Source: Ottowia flava
Lineage (GTDB): Bacteria > Pseudomonadota > Gammaproteobacteria > Burkholderiales > Burkholderiaceae_C
DNA length: 64,000 nt
Assembly (NCBI RefSeq): GCF_042680565.1
Contig: NZ_JBHUEJ010000036.1
Coordinates: forward strand, 1 to 64,000
Reading direction: 5' to 3'
The position numbers and the translations under genes are program-made. Of the stretch, positions 1 to 8,648 are shown piece after piece. How positions within the stretch are numbered: position 1 is the first letter of the stretch; each line of letters begins with the position of its first letter. The notes under the pieces are model-generated. The model saw only the letters and a list, made by a program, of their open reading frames with translations. It had not been told where the DNA came from and searched no databases.

Positions 1-107
1 CATGTAGAGACTCCGTCTGGGGAATTCTCTACTTCCGGGTGGCTCAGGTTTTCAAGGGGACTTCATTGCCTCTTCACCAACATCGAAACCATTTCAGGAG
101 TACCGAT

Positions 108-464
108 ATGGATACCGACAACACCGCAACCAGTGTCATCTCTTCGGACAAGGTCACCGGCACGAATGTCTACAACCCGGCGGGTGACAAACTGGGGTCC
201 ATTGAAACCCTCATGATCGACAAGATATCCGGCAAGGTGCGTTACGCCGTGCTGGAGTTCGGGGGCTTTCTCGGCATCGGAACGGACCGCTACCCGCTGC
301 CTTGGGACAGCCTCAAGTACGAGGCCAGCCACGCCGGCTACGTGATTTCACTGTCGAAAGAGCAACTCGAAGGTGCTCCACGCTATGCGCGGGACGTGGT
401 GCCCGAGTACACCGACGCCTACGGCCGTAGGGTGTATGACTACTACGGAGTGCCATATATCTGA
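108..464 (+). CDS. PRC-barrel domain protein
   Basis: Product of 118 residues. The start at 108 is preceded by a good Shine-Dalgarno (CAGGAG, 95-100); an in-frame open extension to 39 lacks one. The central part (about residues 10-80) reads as a PRC-barrel: an N-terminal VTGTNVYNPAGDKLGSIE strand pair, then a KVRYAVLEFGG stretch and a PLPWDSLKY segment. This small beta-barrel is known from ribosome maturation factors, photosynthetic reaction centre H subunits and many stress-associated soluble proteins. The C-terminus is Tyr-rich (YGRRVYDYYGVPY), as in short proteobacterial PRC-barrel proteins. It has no signal peptide or membrane segment, so it is probably cytoplasmic. The partner is unknown, and it stands alone, followed by hairpins. 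Confidence 0.8.
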   Translation: MDTDNTATSVISSDKVTGTNVYNPAGDKLGSIETLMIDKISGKVRYAVLEFGGFLGIGTDRYPLPWDSLKYEASHAGYVISLSKEQLEGAPRYARDVVPEYTDAYGRRVYDYYGVPYI

Positions 465-834
465 GTCGGTTGACGAGTTGGCCGGGCTTTTGCTTGGCCA
501 ACAAGAAGGGCCGCTGGCCCTTCGATTCCCGGACATTGAGTGCACCATCGCAGGTGAGGGATGACTTTCACTCAATAAACGCCGTTGAATTGCCCATTTC
601 CGGCTTCAAAAATTGCATAGAAAAGTCAAATTTATGACACGGTAGCGGCAGCTGCGTCGATTCGCTAGCATGGCAGTCCTCGTGAAACTGATGTGCTCCT
701 GGCGCAGATGTCACGTCCAAGCCATCAAGCCTCTTTTGGACGCCCGGTGGCTTCATTCTCATTGCCGCAAGGCCTCGGCATTGTCGAGTCGGCTTGCCGG
801 TGTCCATCGAACTCTGCCAATAGAAAGAACCTCA
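465..834. other. Intergenic region with two hairpins, no gene seen
   Basis: About 370 bp without a convincing gene. Short open frames on both strands lack ribosome-binding sites and recognisable composition. The left end holds the terminator-like hairpins described separately. The stretch around 590-645 is AT-richer than its surroundings and may carry the promoter of the gene at 835, but I could not place -35/-10 boxes with good spacing. Confidence 0.5.
477..522 (+). terminator. Two consecutive stem-loops after the PRC-barrel gene
   Basis: GTTGGCC (477-483) pairs with GGCCAAC (496-502). Directly after it, AAGGGCC (506-512) pairs with GGCCCTT (516-522) around a 3-nt loop. There is no real U-tract, so the termination strength is inferred from position only. 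Confidence 0.45.
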
Positions 835-1125
835 ATGCGTGCTATCAAGGAAGCCCGGAAGTACATAGAGCGCAGCCCCACCCTCCCTCAAGCGATGACG
901 CTGTCACGCTTGGTGCTGGCGCTTGAGTCCGAAGGCGACTTCAAGATTGCCGATCTCTACCACCTTGACATGGAGCGCTTCAAACTCGCGCTGGAAATTC
1001 TGGACGAATGGCGACTCGATCGGCACTACGCCAGCAAGGCCAAACTGTTCGACGTATCCATGCAGATGGCCGTGCTGGAAGGCCAGACCGACAAGGTGGC
1101 GGCGTCGGAGTCCAAGAAGCGCTGA
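835..1125 (+). CDS. Small conserved hypothetical protein
   Basis: A 96-residue soluble protein starting MRAIKEARKYIERSP, with an AGAAAG ribosome-binding-like sequence upstream. It is predicted mostly alpha-helical: SLVLALE-type helices, then DLYHLDMERFKLALEILDEW and a KLFDVSMQMAVLEGQ helix. There is no signal peptide or Cys motif. I do not recognise a family with a known function; it resembles short all-helical proteins often seen in Burkholderiales. A frame open back to 670 is longer but has no credible start context. Codon use and GC match the neighbourhood. A strong terminator directly follows, which supports a real transcription unit. Confidence 0.6.
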   Translation: MRAIKEARKYIERSPTLPQAMTLSRLVLALESEGDFKIADLYHLDMERFKLALEILDEWRLDRHYASKAKLFDVSMQMAVLEGQTDKVAASESKKR

Positions 1126-1136
1126 CGTGCAGAAGT

Positions 1137-1188
1137 AGCGTTGCACCTGATTGGCGAGGGTTTGCCCTTGTCAGGTGCAACGCTCTTT
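1137..1188. terminator. Strong bidirectional intrinsic terminator
   Basis: A perfect 14-bp stem: AGCGTTGCACCTGA (1137-1150) pairs with TCAGGTGCAACGCT (1171-1184), followed by CTTTTA on the plus strand. It sits between the convergent gene ending at 1125 and ribD, whose stop codon is at 1188-1190, so it can serve both. Confidence 0.8.
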
Positions 1189-2309
1189 TAAAAAGTCGCG
1201 CGTCCTGAGACGCGTGCAATCAAGCGCAGGTCCGTGCCCACCTGTGCCATTTCGTACCATTGCAAGGCAATGCCTTCGCTCAACGCTGTCAAAGGCCCAA
1301 TGGCAGCGATGCCGGAGCCTTCTCCGAGCAGCGATGGCGCCTGGTAAATCAGCAACTCATCGACGCATCGCTCCCGCAGCAAGGAGCCGTTGAGCTTGAA
1401 GCCGGCTTCGACGTGCAACTCATTCACCTCACGCCGACCCAGATCACACAGCATCCCGGCCAGATCGACCTTGCCATGCGCGTTTGGCTGCACGACCACG
1501 ATGGCGCCCTTCGCCTCCAACGCTCGCTTCCTCTCGTCGTCCGTCGCGGCCGCATAGATCACCACTTCCCGATCCGGCACCGACCAAAGGCGGGCATCCG
1601 GGGGCGTCTGCAGGCGGCTGTCGACGATCACCAGCGGCGGTTGGCGCGTGGCCTGCGCAAGCCTCACGTTCAACAGCGGGTCGTCCTCCAGCACCGTGCC
1701 GATACCGGTCAGCACCGCGCCCGCCCGGGCGCGCCAGCGATGACCGTCTTCCCGCGCCTGATCCGAGGTGATCCATTGGCTGGCGCCATTCGGCAGCGCC
1801 GTGCGCCCGTCCAGTGAACTCGCCACCTTCAGCCGAACCCAGGGCACGCCGCGCGCCATTCGGCTGAAGAATCCCAGGTTGATTTCGCGTGCCCGGGCAG
1901 CGCCCGGTCCAACGTCCACCTGCACACCCGCGGCGCGCAGATGGGCTATACCCTGGCCAGCGACGCGGGGGTTGGGATCTTCCAAAGCGGCCACGACGCG
2001 GCCCACCCCCGCCGCAGCCAGCGCCTCGCAGCAGGGGCCAGTGCGGCCTTGATGCGCGCACGGCTCAAGCGTGACATAGACGGTCGCCCCTCTCACACTG
2101 TGCCCACACGCTGCCGCGTCGCGCAAGGCCATGATTTCTGCATGCGCTTGGCCGACGGGTTGCGTTTGCCCCTGACCGATTACTTGGCCAGGGCGGTCGA
2201 CGATCACGCATCCCACAGCAGGATTGGGCGGACAGTGCCAGCGCGCCCGTTCAGCAAGCGCCAAAGCCTGGGCCATGAAACGGTCGTCTTGCTCAGAAGT
2301 GATGTCCAT
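1188..2309 (-). CDS. ribD: Bifunctional riboflavin biosynthesis deaminase/reductase
   Basis: Diaminohydroxyphosphoribosylaminopyrimidine deaminase plus 5-amino-6-(5-phosphoribosylamino)uracil reductase, the second and third steps of riboflavin synthesis from GTP. The N-terminal cytidine-deaminase-type domain shows the zinc site HAEIMAL and the PCAHQGRTGPC motif (PCxxxGxxxxC). The C-terminal RibD/DHFR-like reductase domain begins near RLKVASSLDGRTAL and includes GIGTVLEDDPLLNVR. The product from 2309 is 373 residues, normal for the fused enzyme. The start at 2309 (MDITSEQDDRFM) was chosen because a longer frame would run into the tRNA terminator hairpin. It stands alone here and is separated from the upstream tRNAs by that terminator. 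Confidence 0.95.
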   Translation of the reverse strand: MDITSEQDDRFMAQALALAERARWHCPPNPAVGCVIVDRPGQVIGQGQTQPVGQAHAEIMALRDAAACGHSVRGATVYVTLEPCAHQGRTGPCCEALAAAGVGRVVAALEDPNPRVAGQGIAHLRAAGVQVDVGPGAARAREINLGFFSRMARGVPWVRLKVASSLDGRTALPNGASQWITSDQAREDGHRWRARAGAVLTGIGTVLEDDPLLNVRLAQATRQPPLVIVDSRLQTPPDARLWSVPDREVVIYAAATDDERKRALEAKGAIVVVQPNAHGKVDLAGMLCDLGRREVNELHVEAGFKLNGSLLRERCVDELLIYQAPSLLGEGSGIAAIGPLTALSEGIALQWYEMAQVGTDLRLIARVSGRATF

Positions 2310-2324
2310 GGCAGTTTCCCGGGG

Positions 2325-2364
2325 CAAAAGAAAACGGGCTATGTGATTCCTCACATAGCCCGTT
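2325..2364 (-). terminator. Intrinsic terminator after the tRNA cluster
   Basis: AACGGGCTATGTGA (2333-2346) pairs perfectly with TCACATAGCCCGTT (2351-2364) around a TTCC loop. On the minus strand the stem is followed by TTCTTTT, so it ends the tRNA-Ala/Glu/Asp transcript just upstream of ribD. Confidence 0.85.
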
Positions 2365-2371
2365 AAGTTTT

Positions 2372-2448
2372 TGGCGGAGTGGACGGGACTCGAACCCGCG
2401 ACCCCCGGCGTGACAGGCCGGTATTCTAACCGACTGAACTACCACTCC
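2372..2448 (-). tRNA. tRNA-Asp (GTC)
   Basis: A 77-nt cloverleaf with encoded CCA. The acceptor GGAGTGG pairs with CCACTCC, and the anticodon stem-loop CCGGC-CTGTCAC-GCCGG gives anticodon GTC. The T-arm is GCGGG-TTCGAGT-CCCGT. It is the last of three tandem tRNAs on the minus strand. Confidence 0.97.
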
Positions 2449-2496
2449 GCGTCGGAGCTGCTTTGCGGTTCTTGCGAACCCAAGTGCAGCCAAACT

Positions 2497-2572
2497 TGGC
2501 GACCCTACGGGGATTCGAACCCCGGTACTCACCGTGAAAGGGTGATGTCCTAGGCCTCTAGACGATAGGGTC
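2497..2572 (-). tRNA. tRNA-Glu (TTC)
   Basis: 76 nt with encoded CCA. The acceptor GACCCTA pairs with TAGGGTC. The anticodon arm CACCC-TTTCAC-GGTG gives TTC, and the T-arm is GGGG-TTCGAAT-CCCC. It lies downstream of gltX, the gene for its cognate synthetase, on the same strand. Confidence 0.97.
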
Positions 2573-2600
2573 AAAACCTTGGACTAACCGTTCGACACAT

Positions 2601-2676
<76 letters not shown>

Positions 2677-2731
2677 TTGGATTCCAAGGCGCTGTTGCCA
2701 GCGCTTCGAATTCGTCGGTGTCGAGCCTCGC

Positions 2732-2761
2732 AGTATATATCGAAAATCAGGCCGCGCGCAA
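2732..2761 (-). promoter_or_regulatory. Candidate sigma-70 promoter for the tRNA cluster
   Basis: On the minus strand, TTGCGC (complement of 2756-2761) is separated by 18 bp from TATACT (complement of 2732-2737). A GC-rich discriminator follows, typical of stable-RNA promoters. It overlaps the last codons of gltX. Inferred from sequence only. Confidence 0.6.
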
Positions 2762-4150
2762 TCTTTGTGAAACTTTTTCGCGCGTCATGAGCGCCAGCAC
2801 GGCATCGAGTGACGGCGTCTGCGGCGTGCCCATCACGAGCACCCGCACCGGCATGGCCAGTTGCGGCATCTTGAGGCCGTGCGCAGCCAGCGTTTCCTTG
2901 ATGGCGGCGGACATGGCAGGCGCCGTCCATTCAACGTTATCCAGCTTGTCGGCCAGCGCCGCAATGGCGGGTTGGACCGCATCGGTCACGTGCTTGGTCA
3001 GGTCTTCGGCCGACGGGGCGACGTCCGCGTAAAACGCGCGCGCCCAATCGGCCAGCGCGACGGTGGTGTCGCAGCGGTCTTTGAACAAGCCGATGATGGC
3101 CGGCAGGCGATCATCAGGCTCAACGCCTTGCTGGCGCAGTTGCGCGGCGACCAGCGGCGTCAGGGCCGCGTCGTCCATGGCCTTCAGGTGCTGTGCGTTG
3201 ACCCAGCGCAACTTGGTTTCATCGAACTGCCCCGCACTGCGGCCCAGGTGGTCGAGGTTGAACCATTCCAGGAACTGCGCGCGGCTGAAGATCTCGTCGT
3301 CGCCGTGGCTCCAGCCCAGGCGCGCGAGGTAGTTGACCATGGCGTCGGGCAGATAGCCTTCGTCGCGGTACTGCGTCACCGCCTTGGCGCCGTTGCGCTT
3401 GCTCATCTTCTCGCCCTGCTCGTTCAACACGGTGGGCAGGTGCGCAAACACCGGCACGGTGGCGCCCAGGGCTTCGAAGATGTGGATCTGGCGCGGCGTG
3501 TTGTTGACGTGGTCGTCCCCGCGGATCACATGCGTGATCGCCATGTCCATGTCGTCCACGCACACGCAGAAGTTGTAGGTGGGCGTGCCGTCCGGGCGGG
3601 CGATGACCAGGTCGTCCAGCTCGGCGTTCTGGAACTCGATGTGGCCCTTGCACTTGTCGTCCCAGCCGACCACGCCGGTGAGCGGCGTCTTGAAGCGCAG
3701 CACCGGCTTCACGCCTTCGGGAATGGGCGGCAGCACCTTGCCGGGCTCGGGCCGCCAGGTGCCGTCGTAGCGCGGCTTTTCCTTGTTGGCCATCTGGCGC
3801 TCGCGCAGCGCGTCCAGCTCGGCCATGCTCATGTAGCAGGGGTAGACGTAGCCCTTGTCCTGCAGCGTGGCCAGCACCTCTTTGTAGCGGTCCATGCGCT
3901 GCATTTGGTAGAACGGGCCTTCGTCCGGGTCCAGACCGAGCCAGGCCATGCCTTCCAGGATGACGTCGACGGCGGCCTGGCTGGAGCGCTCCAGGTCGGT
4001 GTCTTCGATGCGCAGGATGAAGTCGCCGCCCTGCGAGCGCGCGAAGGCCCACGGGTACAGCGCCGAGCGGATATTGCCCAGGTGGATGAAGCCGGTGGGC
4101 GACGGCGCGAAGCGGGTGCGCACGCGCGCGGAAGTGGGGTTTTCAGACAT
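2747..4150 (-). CDS. gltX: Glutamate--tRNA ligase
   Basis: A class I aminoacyl-tRNA synthetase of 467 residues that charges tRNA-Glu. The HIGH-type signature is APSPTGFIHLGNIRSA near residue 15. The KMSKS loop is EKMSKRNGAKAV near residue 247. A YNFCVCVDDMDMAITHVIRGDDH block in the catalytic core is typical of GltX. The C-terminal helical anticodon-binding region has the usual length. It lies just upstream of a tRNA cluster that includes tRNA-Glu, all on the minus strand, so read-through could couple them. A repeat copy lies directly upstream of its start codon. Confidence 0.97.
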   Translation of the reverse strand: MSENPTSARVRTRFAPSPTGFIHLGNIRSALYPWAFARSQGGDFILRIEDTDLERSSQAAVDVILEGMAWLGLDPDEGPFYQMQRMDRYKEVLATLQDKGYVYPCYMSMAELDALRERQMANKEKPRYDGTWRPEPGKVLPPIPEGVKPVLRFKTPLTGVVGWDDKCKGHIEFQNAELDDLVIARPDGTPTYNFCVCVDDMDMAITHVIRGDDHVNNTPRQIHIFEALGATVPVFAHLPTVLNEQGEKMSKRNGAKAVTQYRDEGYLPDAMVNYLARLGWSHGDDEIFSRAQFLEWFNLDHLGRSAGQFDETKLRWVNAQHLKAMDDAALTPLVAAQLRQQGVEPDDRLPAIIGLFKDRCDTTVALADWARAFYADVAPSAEDLTKHVTDAVQPAIAALADKLDNVEWTAPAMSAAIKETLAAHGLKMPQLAMPVRVLVMGTPQTPSLDAVLALMTREKVSQRLRAA

Positions 4151-4151
4151 T

Positions 4152-4203
4152 TTCAGGCTCTGGCCCTACAGAAATCTGCGCGGGCAGCTATCAACAATAT
4201 AGC
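4152..4203 (-). repeat. Dispersed repeat, copy R1
   Basis: A minus-orientation copy of the recurring element. The core read here is GGCCCTACAG ... CTGCGCGGGCAGCTAT, ending ATATAGC. It lies between gltX (start 4150) and the end of metZ (4248). Confidence 0.75.
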
Positions 4204-4247
4204 AATCAGTTCATCGCAACACCCTGGTGCTGCGCGTGAAAAACGGG

Positions 4248-5489
4248 TCAGCCGACGCTGGCGCAGCTGTCCAGGCCGCGCGCCAGGTCGGCCTGGATGT
4301 CGGGCACGTGCTCCAGCCCTACGGCCAGGCGGATCAGGCCCTGCACCACGCCCGCGGCCTGGCGCTGGGCTTCGGACAAGCGGCCGTGCGAGGTGCTGGC
4401 GGGGTGGCAGATCAGCGTCTTCACGTCGCCCAGGTTGGTGGCGATGCTGCACACGCGCGTGCTGTCGATCACGTGGAAGGCGCGGGCGCGAGCTTGTTCG
4501 ATGCCCTCGCCCTTCACCGCAAACGCGATCACCGCGCCGCCCACGCCGCCTTGCTGCGCCATGGCCAGCGCGTGCTGCGGGTGCGAGGGCAAACCGGGGT
4601 AGAACACGCGGTCGACAGCCGGGTGTGATTCCAGCCAGCGGGCCAATTCCAGCGCATTCGCGCTTTGCGCCTTAACGCGCACGGCCAGCGTTTCCAGCCC
4701 TTTGTGAACCACCCAGGCGTTGAAGGGCGCCAGCACCATGCCGGCGGTGCGGATCAGCGGCGCGAACACCTCGTCGACCAGCTTGCGCGAGCCGCAGATG
4801 GCGCCGGCCATCACGCGACCCTGGCCGTCCAGAAACTTGGTGCCCGAATGGATGACCAGGTCGGCCCCCAGCGAGATCGGGCGCTGCAGGATGGGTGTGG
4901 CGAAACAGTTGTCGACCGCCAGCAGCGCGCCAGCCCCATGGGCGATGTCGGCCAGCGCGGCGATGTCGCAGACCTCGGTCAGCGGGTTGGTCGGCGTTTC
5001 GGCGAACAGCAGGCGCGTGTTCGGGCGCACCGCCGCACGCCACTCGGCCACGTCGGTCTGCGACACGAAGGTGGTCTCCACACCGAACTTGGCAAACTCG
5101 CTGCCGAACAGCTTGAGCGTGGAGCCGAACATCGAGCGCGAGCAGATGACGTGGTCGCCACTTTTCAGCAGGCCCATGCCCATCAGCAGGATGGCGCTCA
5201 TGCCCGAGGCGGTGGCGATCGCAGCCTCAGCGCCTTCCAGCGCAGCCAGGCGGTATTCGAACGCGGTGACGGACGGGTTGCTGGTGCGCGAATAGGTGTA
5301 GCCGTCTTCTTCGCTGGCGAAGCGGCGCGCCGACGTGGCGGCGTCGGGCTGGACGAAGCAACTGGTCAGGTACAGCGCTTCGGAGTTTTCGCCGTACTGG
5401 CTGGGCGCGAGGCCGGTGCGCACGGCCAGCGTGTCGGGGTGCAGGCCGTCGGGGAGCGGGCGGCGATCGGTAGAGGTTTCAGAAGACAT
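4248..5489 (-). CDS. metZ: O-succinylhomoserine sulfhydrylase
   Basis: A 413-residue PLP enzyme of the Cys/Met metabolism family. It makes homocysteine from O-succinylhomoserine and sulfide (methionine synthesis). The PLP-lysine motif is VIHSGTKFLDGQ. The substrate/PLP segments SRTSNPSVTAFE, ATASGMSAI and AETPTNPLTEV are in order, and the C-terminus has STRVCSIATNLGDVKTLICHPASTSH split across the usual family block. It sits 15 bp downstream of purF on the same strand, the arrangement I know from other Burkholderiales, probably one operon. No SAM riboswitch is visible because the gene has no leader of its own. Cystathionine gamma-synthase is the alternative, but context favours MetZ. Confidence 0.92.
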   Translation of the reverse strand: MSSETSTDRRPLPDGLHPDTLAVRTGLAPSQYGENSEALYLTSCFVQPDAATSARRFASEEDGYTYSRTSNPSVTAFEYRLAALEGAEAAIATASGMSAILLMGMGLLKSGDHVICSRSMFGSTLKLFGSEFAKFGVETTFVSQTDVAEWRAAVRPNTRLLFAETPTNPLTEVCDIAALADIAHGAGALLAVDNCFATPILQRPISLGADLVIHSGTKFLDGQGRVMAGAICGSRKLVDEVFAPLIRTAGMVLAPFNAWVVHKGLETLAVRVKAQSANALELARWLESHPAVDRVFYPGLPSHPQHALAMAQQGGVGGAVIAFAVKGEGIEQARARAFHVIDSTRVCSIATNLGDVKTLICHPASTSHGRLSEAQRQAAGVVQGLIRLAVGLEHVPDIQADLARGLDSCASVG

Positions 5490-5504
5490 GGGGCAGGTGC
5501 AGGA

Positions 5505-7010
5505 TCAAGCCACCGTGGCGTTGGGCAAGGTCAGGCGCGAGCTGTCGCCCTCGTCTTCACCGCCTTTGACGCGGTGCTCGTTCATGCGCGCGATGTCGCT
5601 GGCGGTGATATCGCCGGTAACGTACACGCCGTCGAAGCAAGACGCCTCAAACCCCGCGATGCCAGCGTTGAGCGAACCGATGGCGCGCTTCATGGCGTCC
5701 ACGTCCTGATAGATCAGCGCGTCGGCGCCAATGATTTCGCGGATCTCTTCGACCGTGCGGTCGTGCGCCACCAGCTCTTCGCTGGTCGGCATGTCGATGC
5801 CGTAGACGTTGGGGTAGCGCACCGGCGGCGCAGCGCTGGCCAGATAGACCTTGCGCGCACCGGCTTCGCGTGCCATCTGCACGATTTCCTTGCTGGTCGT
5901 GCCGCGCACGATGGAATCGTCCACCAGCAGCACGTTGCGGCCGGCAAATTCGCTGGCGATGGCATTCAGCTTCTGGCGCACCGATTTCTTGCGCACCGAC
6001 TGGCCCGGCATGATGAAGGTGCGGCCCACGTAGCGGTTCTTGACGAAGCCTTCGCGGTACGGCTTGCCGATCAGTTGCGCCAGTTGCATGGCGCTGGGGC
6101 GGCTGGATTCGGGGATGGGGATGACCACGTCGATCTCGGCCGGCGGCACCGTGGAGACCACGCGTTTGGCCAGCGTCTGGCCCATGTTCAGGCGCGCCTG
6201 GTAGACGGAGATACCGTCCAGCACCGAATCGGGCCGCGCCAGGTAGACGAATTCAAACGCGCAGGGCGACAGCTGCGCCTTGTCGGCGCACTGGCGGGTG
6301 TAGACGGCGCCGTCCAGCGTGACGAACACGGCCTCGCCCGGGGCCACGTCGCGGTCGACCTGGTGGCCCGTGCCTTCCAGCGTGACGGATTCGCTGGCGA
6401 CCATGACGGTGCCGTCGGCACTGCGGCCCACGCACAGCGGGCGGATGCCGAACGGGTCGCGGAAGGCCAGCATGCCGCGCCCAGCGATGTGCGCCACCAC
6501 GGCGTAGGAGCCGCGCAAGCGCTTGTGCACGCCGGCCACGGCGGCAAACACCTCGTCCGGGCCCAGCGCGGCGCCGCGCGTGGCCTTTTCCAGCTCGTTG
6601 GCCAGCACGTTGAGCAGCACTTCGGAGTCGCTGTCGGTGTTGATGTGGCGGTGGTCGGTGGTGAACAGCTCGGCCTTCAACGCACGGGCGTTGGTCAGGT
6701 TGCCGTTGTGCACCAGCACCAGGCCGAACGGCGCATTGACGTAAAAGGGCTGGGCTTCTTCCTCGCTGTCGGCGTTGCCGGCCGTGGGATAGCGCACCTG
6801 GCCCAGGCCGCTGGTGCCGGGCAGCCCGCGCATGTTGCGGGTGCGAAACACGTCGCGCACCATGCCCTTGGCCTTGTGCATGTAGAACTTGCGGTCCTGC
6901 TGGGTCACGATGCCCGCCGCGTCCTGACCGCGGTGCTGCAGCAGCAGCAGCGCGTCGTAAATCAGCTGGTTGACGGGTGCGTTGCTGACAACGCCGACGA
7001 TGCCACACAT
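5505..7010 (-). CDS. purF: Amidophosphoribosyltransferase
   Basis: The first committed step of purine synthesis: PRPP plus glutamine gives phosphoribosylamine. The start at 7010 makes the mature N-terminus CGIVGVVSN after Met removal, exposing the Ntn-type nucleophile Cys1. Frames that open further upstream would bury it. The glutaminase domain has HRGQDAAGI and GQVRYPTAGN. The phosphoribosyltransferase domain has the PRPP loop VLLVDDSIVRGTTSKEIV. The length of 501 residues is normal. It lies between cvpA and metZ in a minus-strand operon; cvpA-purF linkage is widespread in proteobacteria. Confidence 0.97.
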   Translation of the reverse strand: MCGIVGVVSNAPVNQLIYDALLLLQHRGQDAAGIVTQQDRKFYMHKAKGMVRDVFRTRNMRGLPGTSGLGQVRYPTAGNADSEEEAQPFYVNAPFGLVLVHNGNLTNARALKAELFTTDHRHINTDSDSEVLLNVLANELEKATRGAALGPDEVFAAVAGVHKRLRGSYAVVAHIAGRGMLAFRDPFGIRPLCVGRSADGTVMVASESVTLEGTGHQVDRDVAPGEAVFVTLDGAVYTRQCADKAQLSPCAFEFVYLARPDSVLDGISVYQARLNMGQTLAKRVVSTVPPAEIDVVIPIPESSRPSAMQLAQLIGKPYREGFVKNRYVGRTFIMPGQSVRKKSVRQKLNAIASEFAGRNVLLVDDSIVRGTTSKEIVQMAREAGARKVYLASAAPPVRYPNVYGIDMPTSEELVAHDRTVEEIREIIGADALIYQDVDAMKRAIGSLNAGIAGFEASCFDGVYVTGDITASDIARMNEHRVKGGEDEGDSSRLTLPNATVA

Positions 7011-7058
7011 GGTGAAATTCCTGCGGGGAAGTGGGTGAAAAGGGGGAAACCCCAATTG

Positions 7059-7550
7059 TCACGCGGAAAGGTATTTGCCGAACGCCTCTGGCAACAAAGG
7101 GTGGAGCCACAGCAGTGTCATTTCAAGCCAGCTGGCACTCAGCGATTCGCGCCACCAGGGCTCCTCGCGCATCGGCGTCATCAACACCAGAGCGGCCAGC
7201 ACGATCAGCACCAGCACGCCGCGCAGCATGCCAAAAAGAGCGCCAAATACGCGGTCGACCGGTCGCACGCCCAGCGCCTTGACGGCCTGCCGCGCCAGGG
7301 ACGCCAGCATGCCGCAGAAAAAAGCCACGGCGATGAACACCAGCACAAACCCGGCCGCGTAACGCAGTGGCTCGGGCGATTCGCCCATCGGAAGCCAGTC
7401 GCCGACCACCATGGCCGACCAACGTGCGACCAGAAAGGCGATCACCCAGCCGGCGATCGACAGCAGTTCGAACACGAAGCCACGCCAGGCGCCCAGCACG
7501 AGCGAGGCCAGCAAAAGCGCCGCGCAGATCCAGTCGAGCGCCGACAGCAC
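7059..7550 (-). CDS. cvpA: CvpA family membrane protein
   Basis: Colicin V production family protein of 163 residues with about four predicted membrane helices (LDWICAALLLASLVLGAW, LLSIAGWVIAFLVARW, AAGFVLVFIAVAFFCGMLAS, LRGVLVLIVLAALVLM). The family sits in the inner membrane and is linked to envelope stress tolerance; its molecular role is unsettled. I place the start at the GTG at 7550, one base after the stop of the upstream gene, which gives the family's typical SALDWI N-terminus. A GTG at 7574 in the same frame would add eight residues and overlap the upstream gene. It belongs to the folC-to-metZ operon. Confidence 0.88.
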   Translation of the reverse strand: MLSALDWICAALLLASLVLGAWRGFVFELLSIAGWVIAFLVARWSAMVVGDWLPMGESPEPLRYAAGFVLVFIAVAFFCGMLASLARQAVKALGVRPVDRVFGALFGMLRGVLVLIVLAALVLMTPMREEPWWRESLSASWLEMTLLWLHPLLPEAFGKYLSA

Positions 7551-7551
7551 G

Positions 7552-8637
7552 TCACAGGCCGATGACGGCGCCACCCAGACCGGCTTTCTTCAGCGCGGCC
7601 GCGGCTTTCTCGGCTTCTTCGCGCGAGCCGAACGGCCCTACCCGCACACGGGTCCGTTTGCCAGCGCTGGTTTCCACCACCTGCGTGTAGGTTCTGACAC
7701 CGGCCGCCTCCGCCTTTTGCCGCGCCTGGCGGGTCGCGGCGTCATCCGAGAAGGCGCCCACCTGGACGATGAATCGCCCCTTGGCCGCTGGCTCGTCAGG
7801 CTTGCGCTCGGGCTTGGCGTCGGCAGTCCTGCCCTCGAGCAGGGCACGCGCACGGGCTGCCTCCTCGCGCTTGGCCTTGGCTTCGGCCTCCCGCTTGGCT
7901 TTGGCGTCGGCTTCCCGCTTTGCCTTGGCTTCGGCCTGGCGCTTGGCTTCGGCTTCGCGCTTGGCGGCGGCGTCGGCGTCGCTCTCCCGACTTCCGTCGG
8001 CAGCCCGTTTGGCCTCGGCCTCCCGCTTGGCCTTGGCTTCTTGCTCGACCCTGGCACGGCGCTCGGCTTCGGCGGCCTCGCGCTTGGCCTGCTGTTCGCG
8101 CTGTTGGCGCGCAGACTCTTCGTCGCGCTGGGCGCGGGTGCTTTCCTCGCGCGCGGCCTTGGCTTCAGCATCCTGGCGCGCGCGCTGCTGTGCCGTGGTC
8201 TCGGCAGAGGCGCGCTCGCGCGCAGCCGAGGCGGCGGGCGTGCGTCCGCTGGCGGCAGCGCGCGCTGCGGCCGCAGCACCGGCTGCCACGACCTCCTCAC
8301 GCTCATCCAGGCTGGCGGACGCGGGCACGGATCGCCCATCGCCGTTGCCGGCTCCGCCAGCCCCTTGCAGCGGCGGCGCCGTGTCTTTGTCGGGAATGAT
8401 GATGGGCGCGTTGACCGCCACGGGGCGTGGCTGCGTGTCGAACAGCAAGGGAAAACCAACGACGGCCACCCCGACCAGCACCACGGCGCCCAGCAGTCGG
8501 TGCCGCGCGCGACGGCGGACGGTGTCGATGCTTTCCTGGGGACCGGCCGGGGCCGGCTCATTCTTGCGGCCGCGGCGACCAGTGGGTTCGGGTTGCGCTG
8601 GGGTCTGGCCGCGCTGGCGGAATTTGAAAAATGCCAT
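7552..8637 (-). CDS. SPOR-domain cell division protein (DedD-like)
   Basis: A 361-residue bitopic membrane protein. A short cytoplasmic N-terminus (with a basic RRRARHRLLG) precedes one transmembrane helix (LLGAVVLVGVAVVGFPLLF, about residues 48-66). A long Ala/Lys/Arg/Glu-rich stretch (about 120-270) then looks like a helical coiled coil. The C-terminal SPOR domain (about 285-361) starts GRFIVQVGAFSD and would bind denuded peptidoglycan at the septum. Its position after folC and before cvpA-purF is the classic dedD location. The low-complexity coiled coil is longer than in E. coli DedD. The stop abuts the cvpA start, so the two are probably translationally coupled. Confidence 0.85.
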   Translation of the reverse strand: MAFFKFRQRGQTPAQPEPTGRRGRKNEPAPAGPQESIDTVRRRARHRLLGAVVLVGVAVVGFPLLFDTQPRPVAVNAPIIIPDKDTAPPLQGAGGAGNGDGRSVPASASLDEREEVVAAGAAAAARAAASGRTPAASAARERASAETTAQQRARQDAEAKAAREESTRAQRDEESARQQREQQAKREAAEAERRARVEQEAKAKREAEAKRAADGSRESDADAAAKREAEAKRQAEAKAKREADAKAKREAEAKAKREEAARARALLEGRTADAKPERKPDEPAAKGRFIVQVGAFSDDAATRQARQKAEAAGVRTYTQVVETSAGKRTRVRVGPFGSREEAEKAAAALKKAGLGGAVIGL

Positions 8638-8648
8638 GAATTCGGGGG

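Noticed and set aside
5489..5505. SAM-type riboswitch before metZ
   Set aside because: Only 15 bp separate metZ from purF, so there is no room for an aptamer.
4665..7565. A 966-codon open frame on the plus strand
   Set aside because: It runs antisense across metZ, purF and cvpA, all of which have complete motifs. Long antisense frames are expected in DNA with GC-rich third codon positions.
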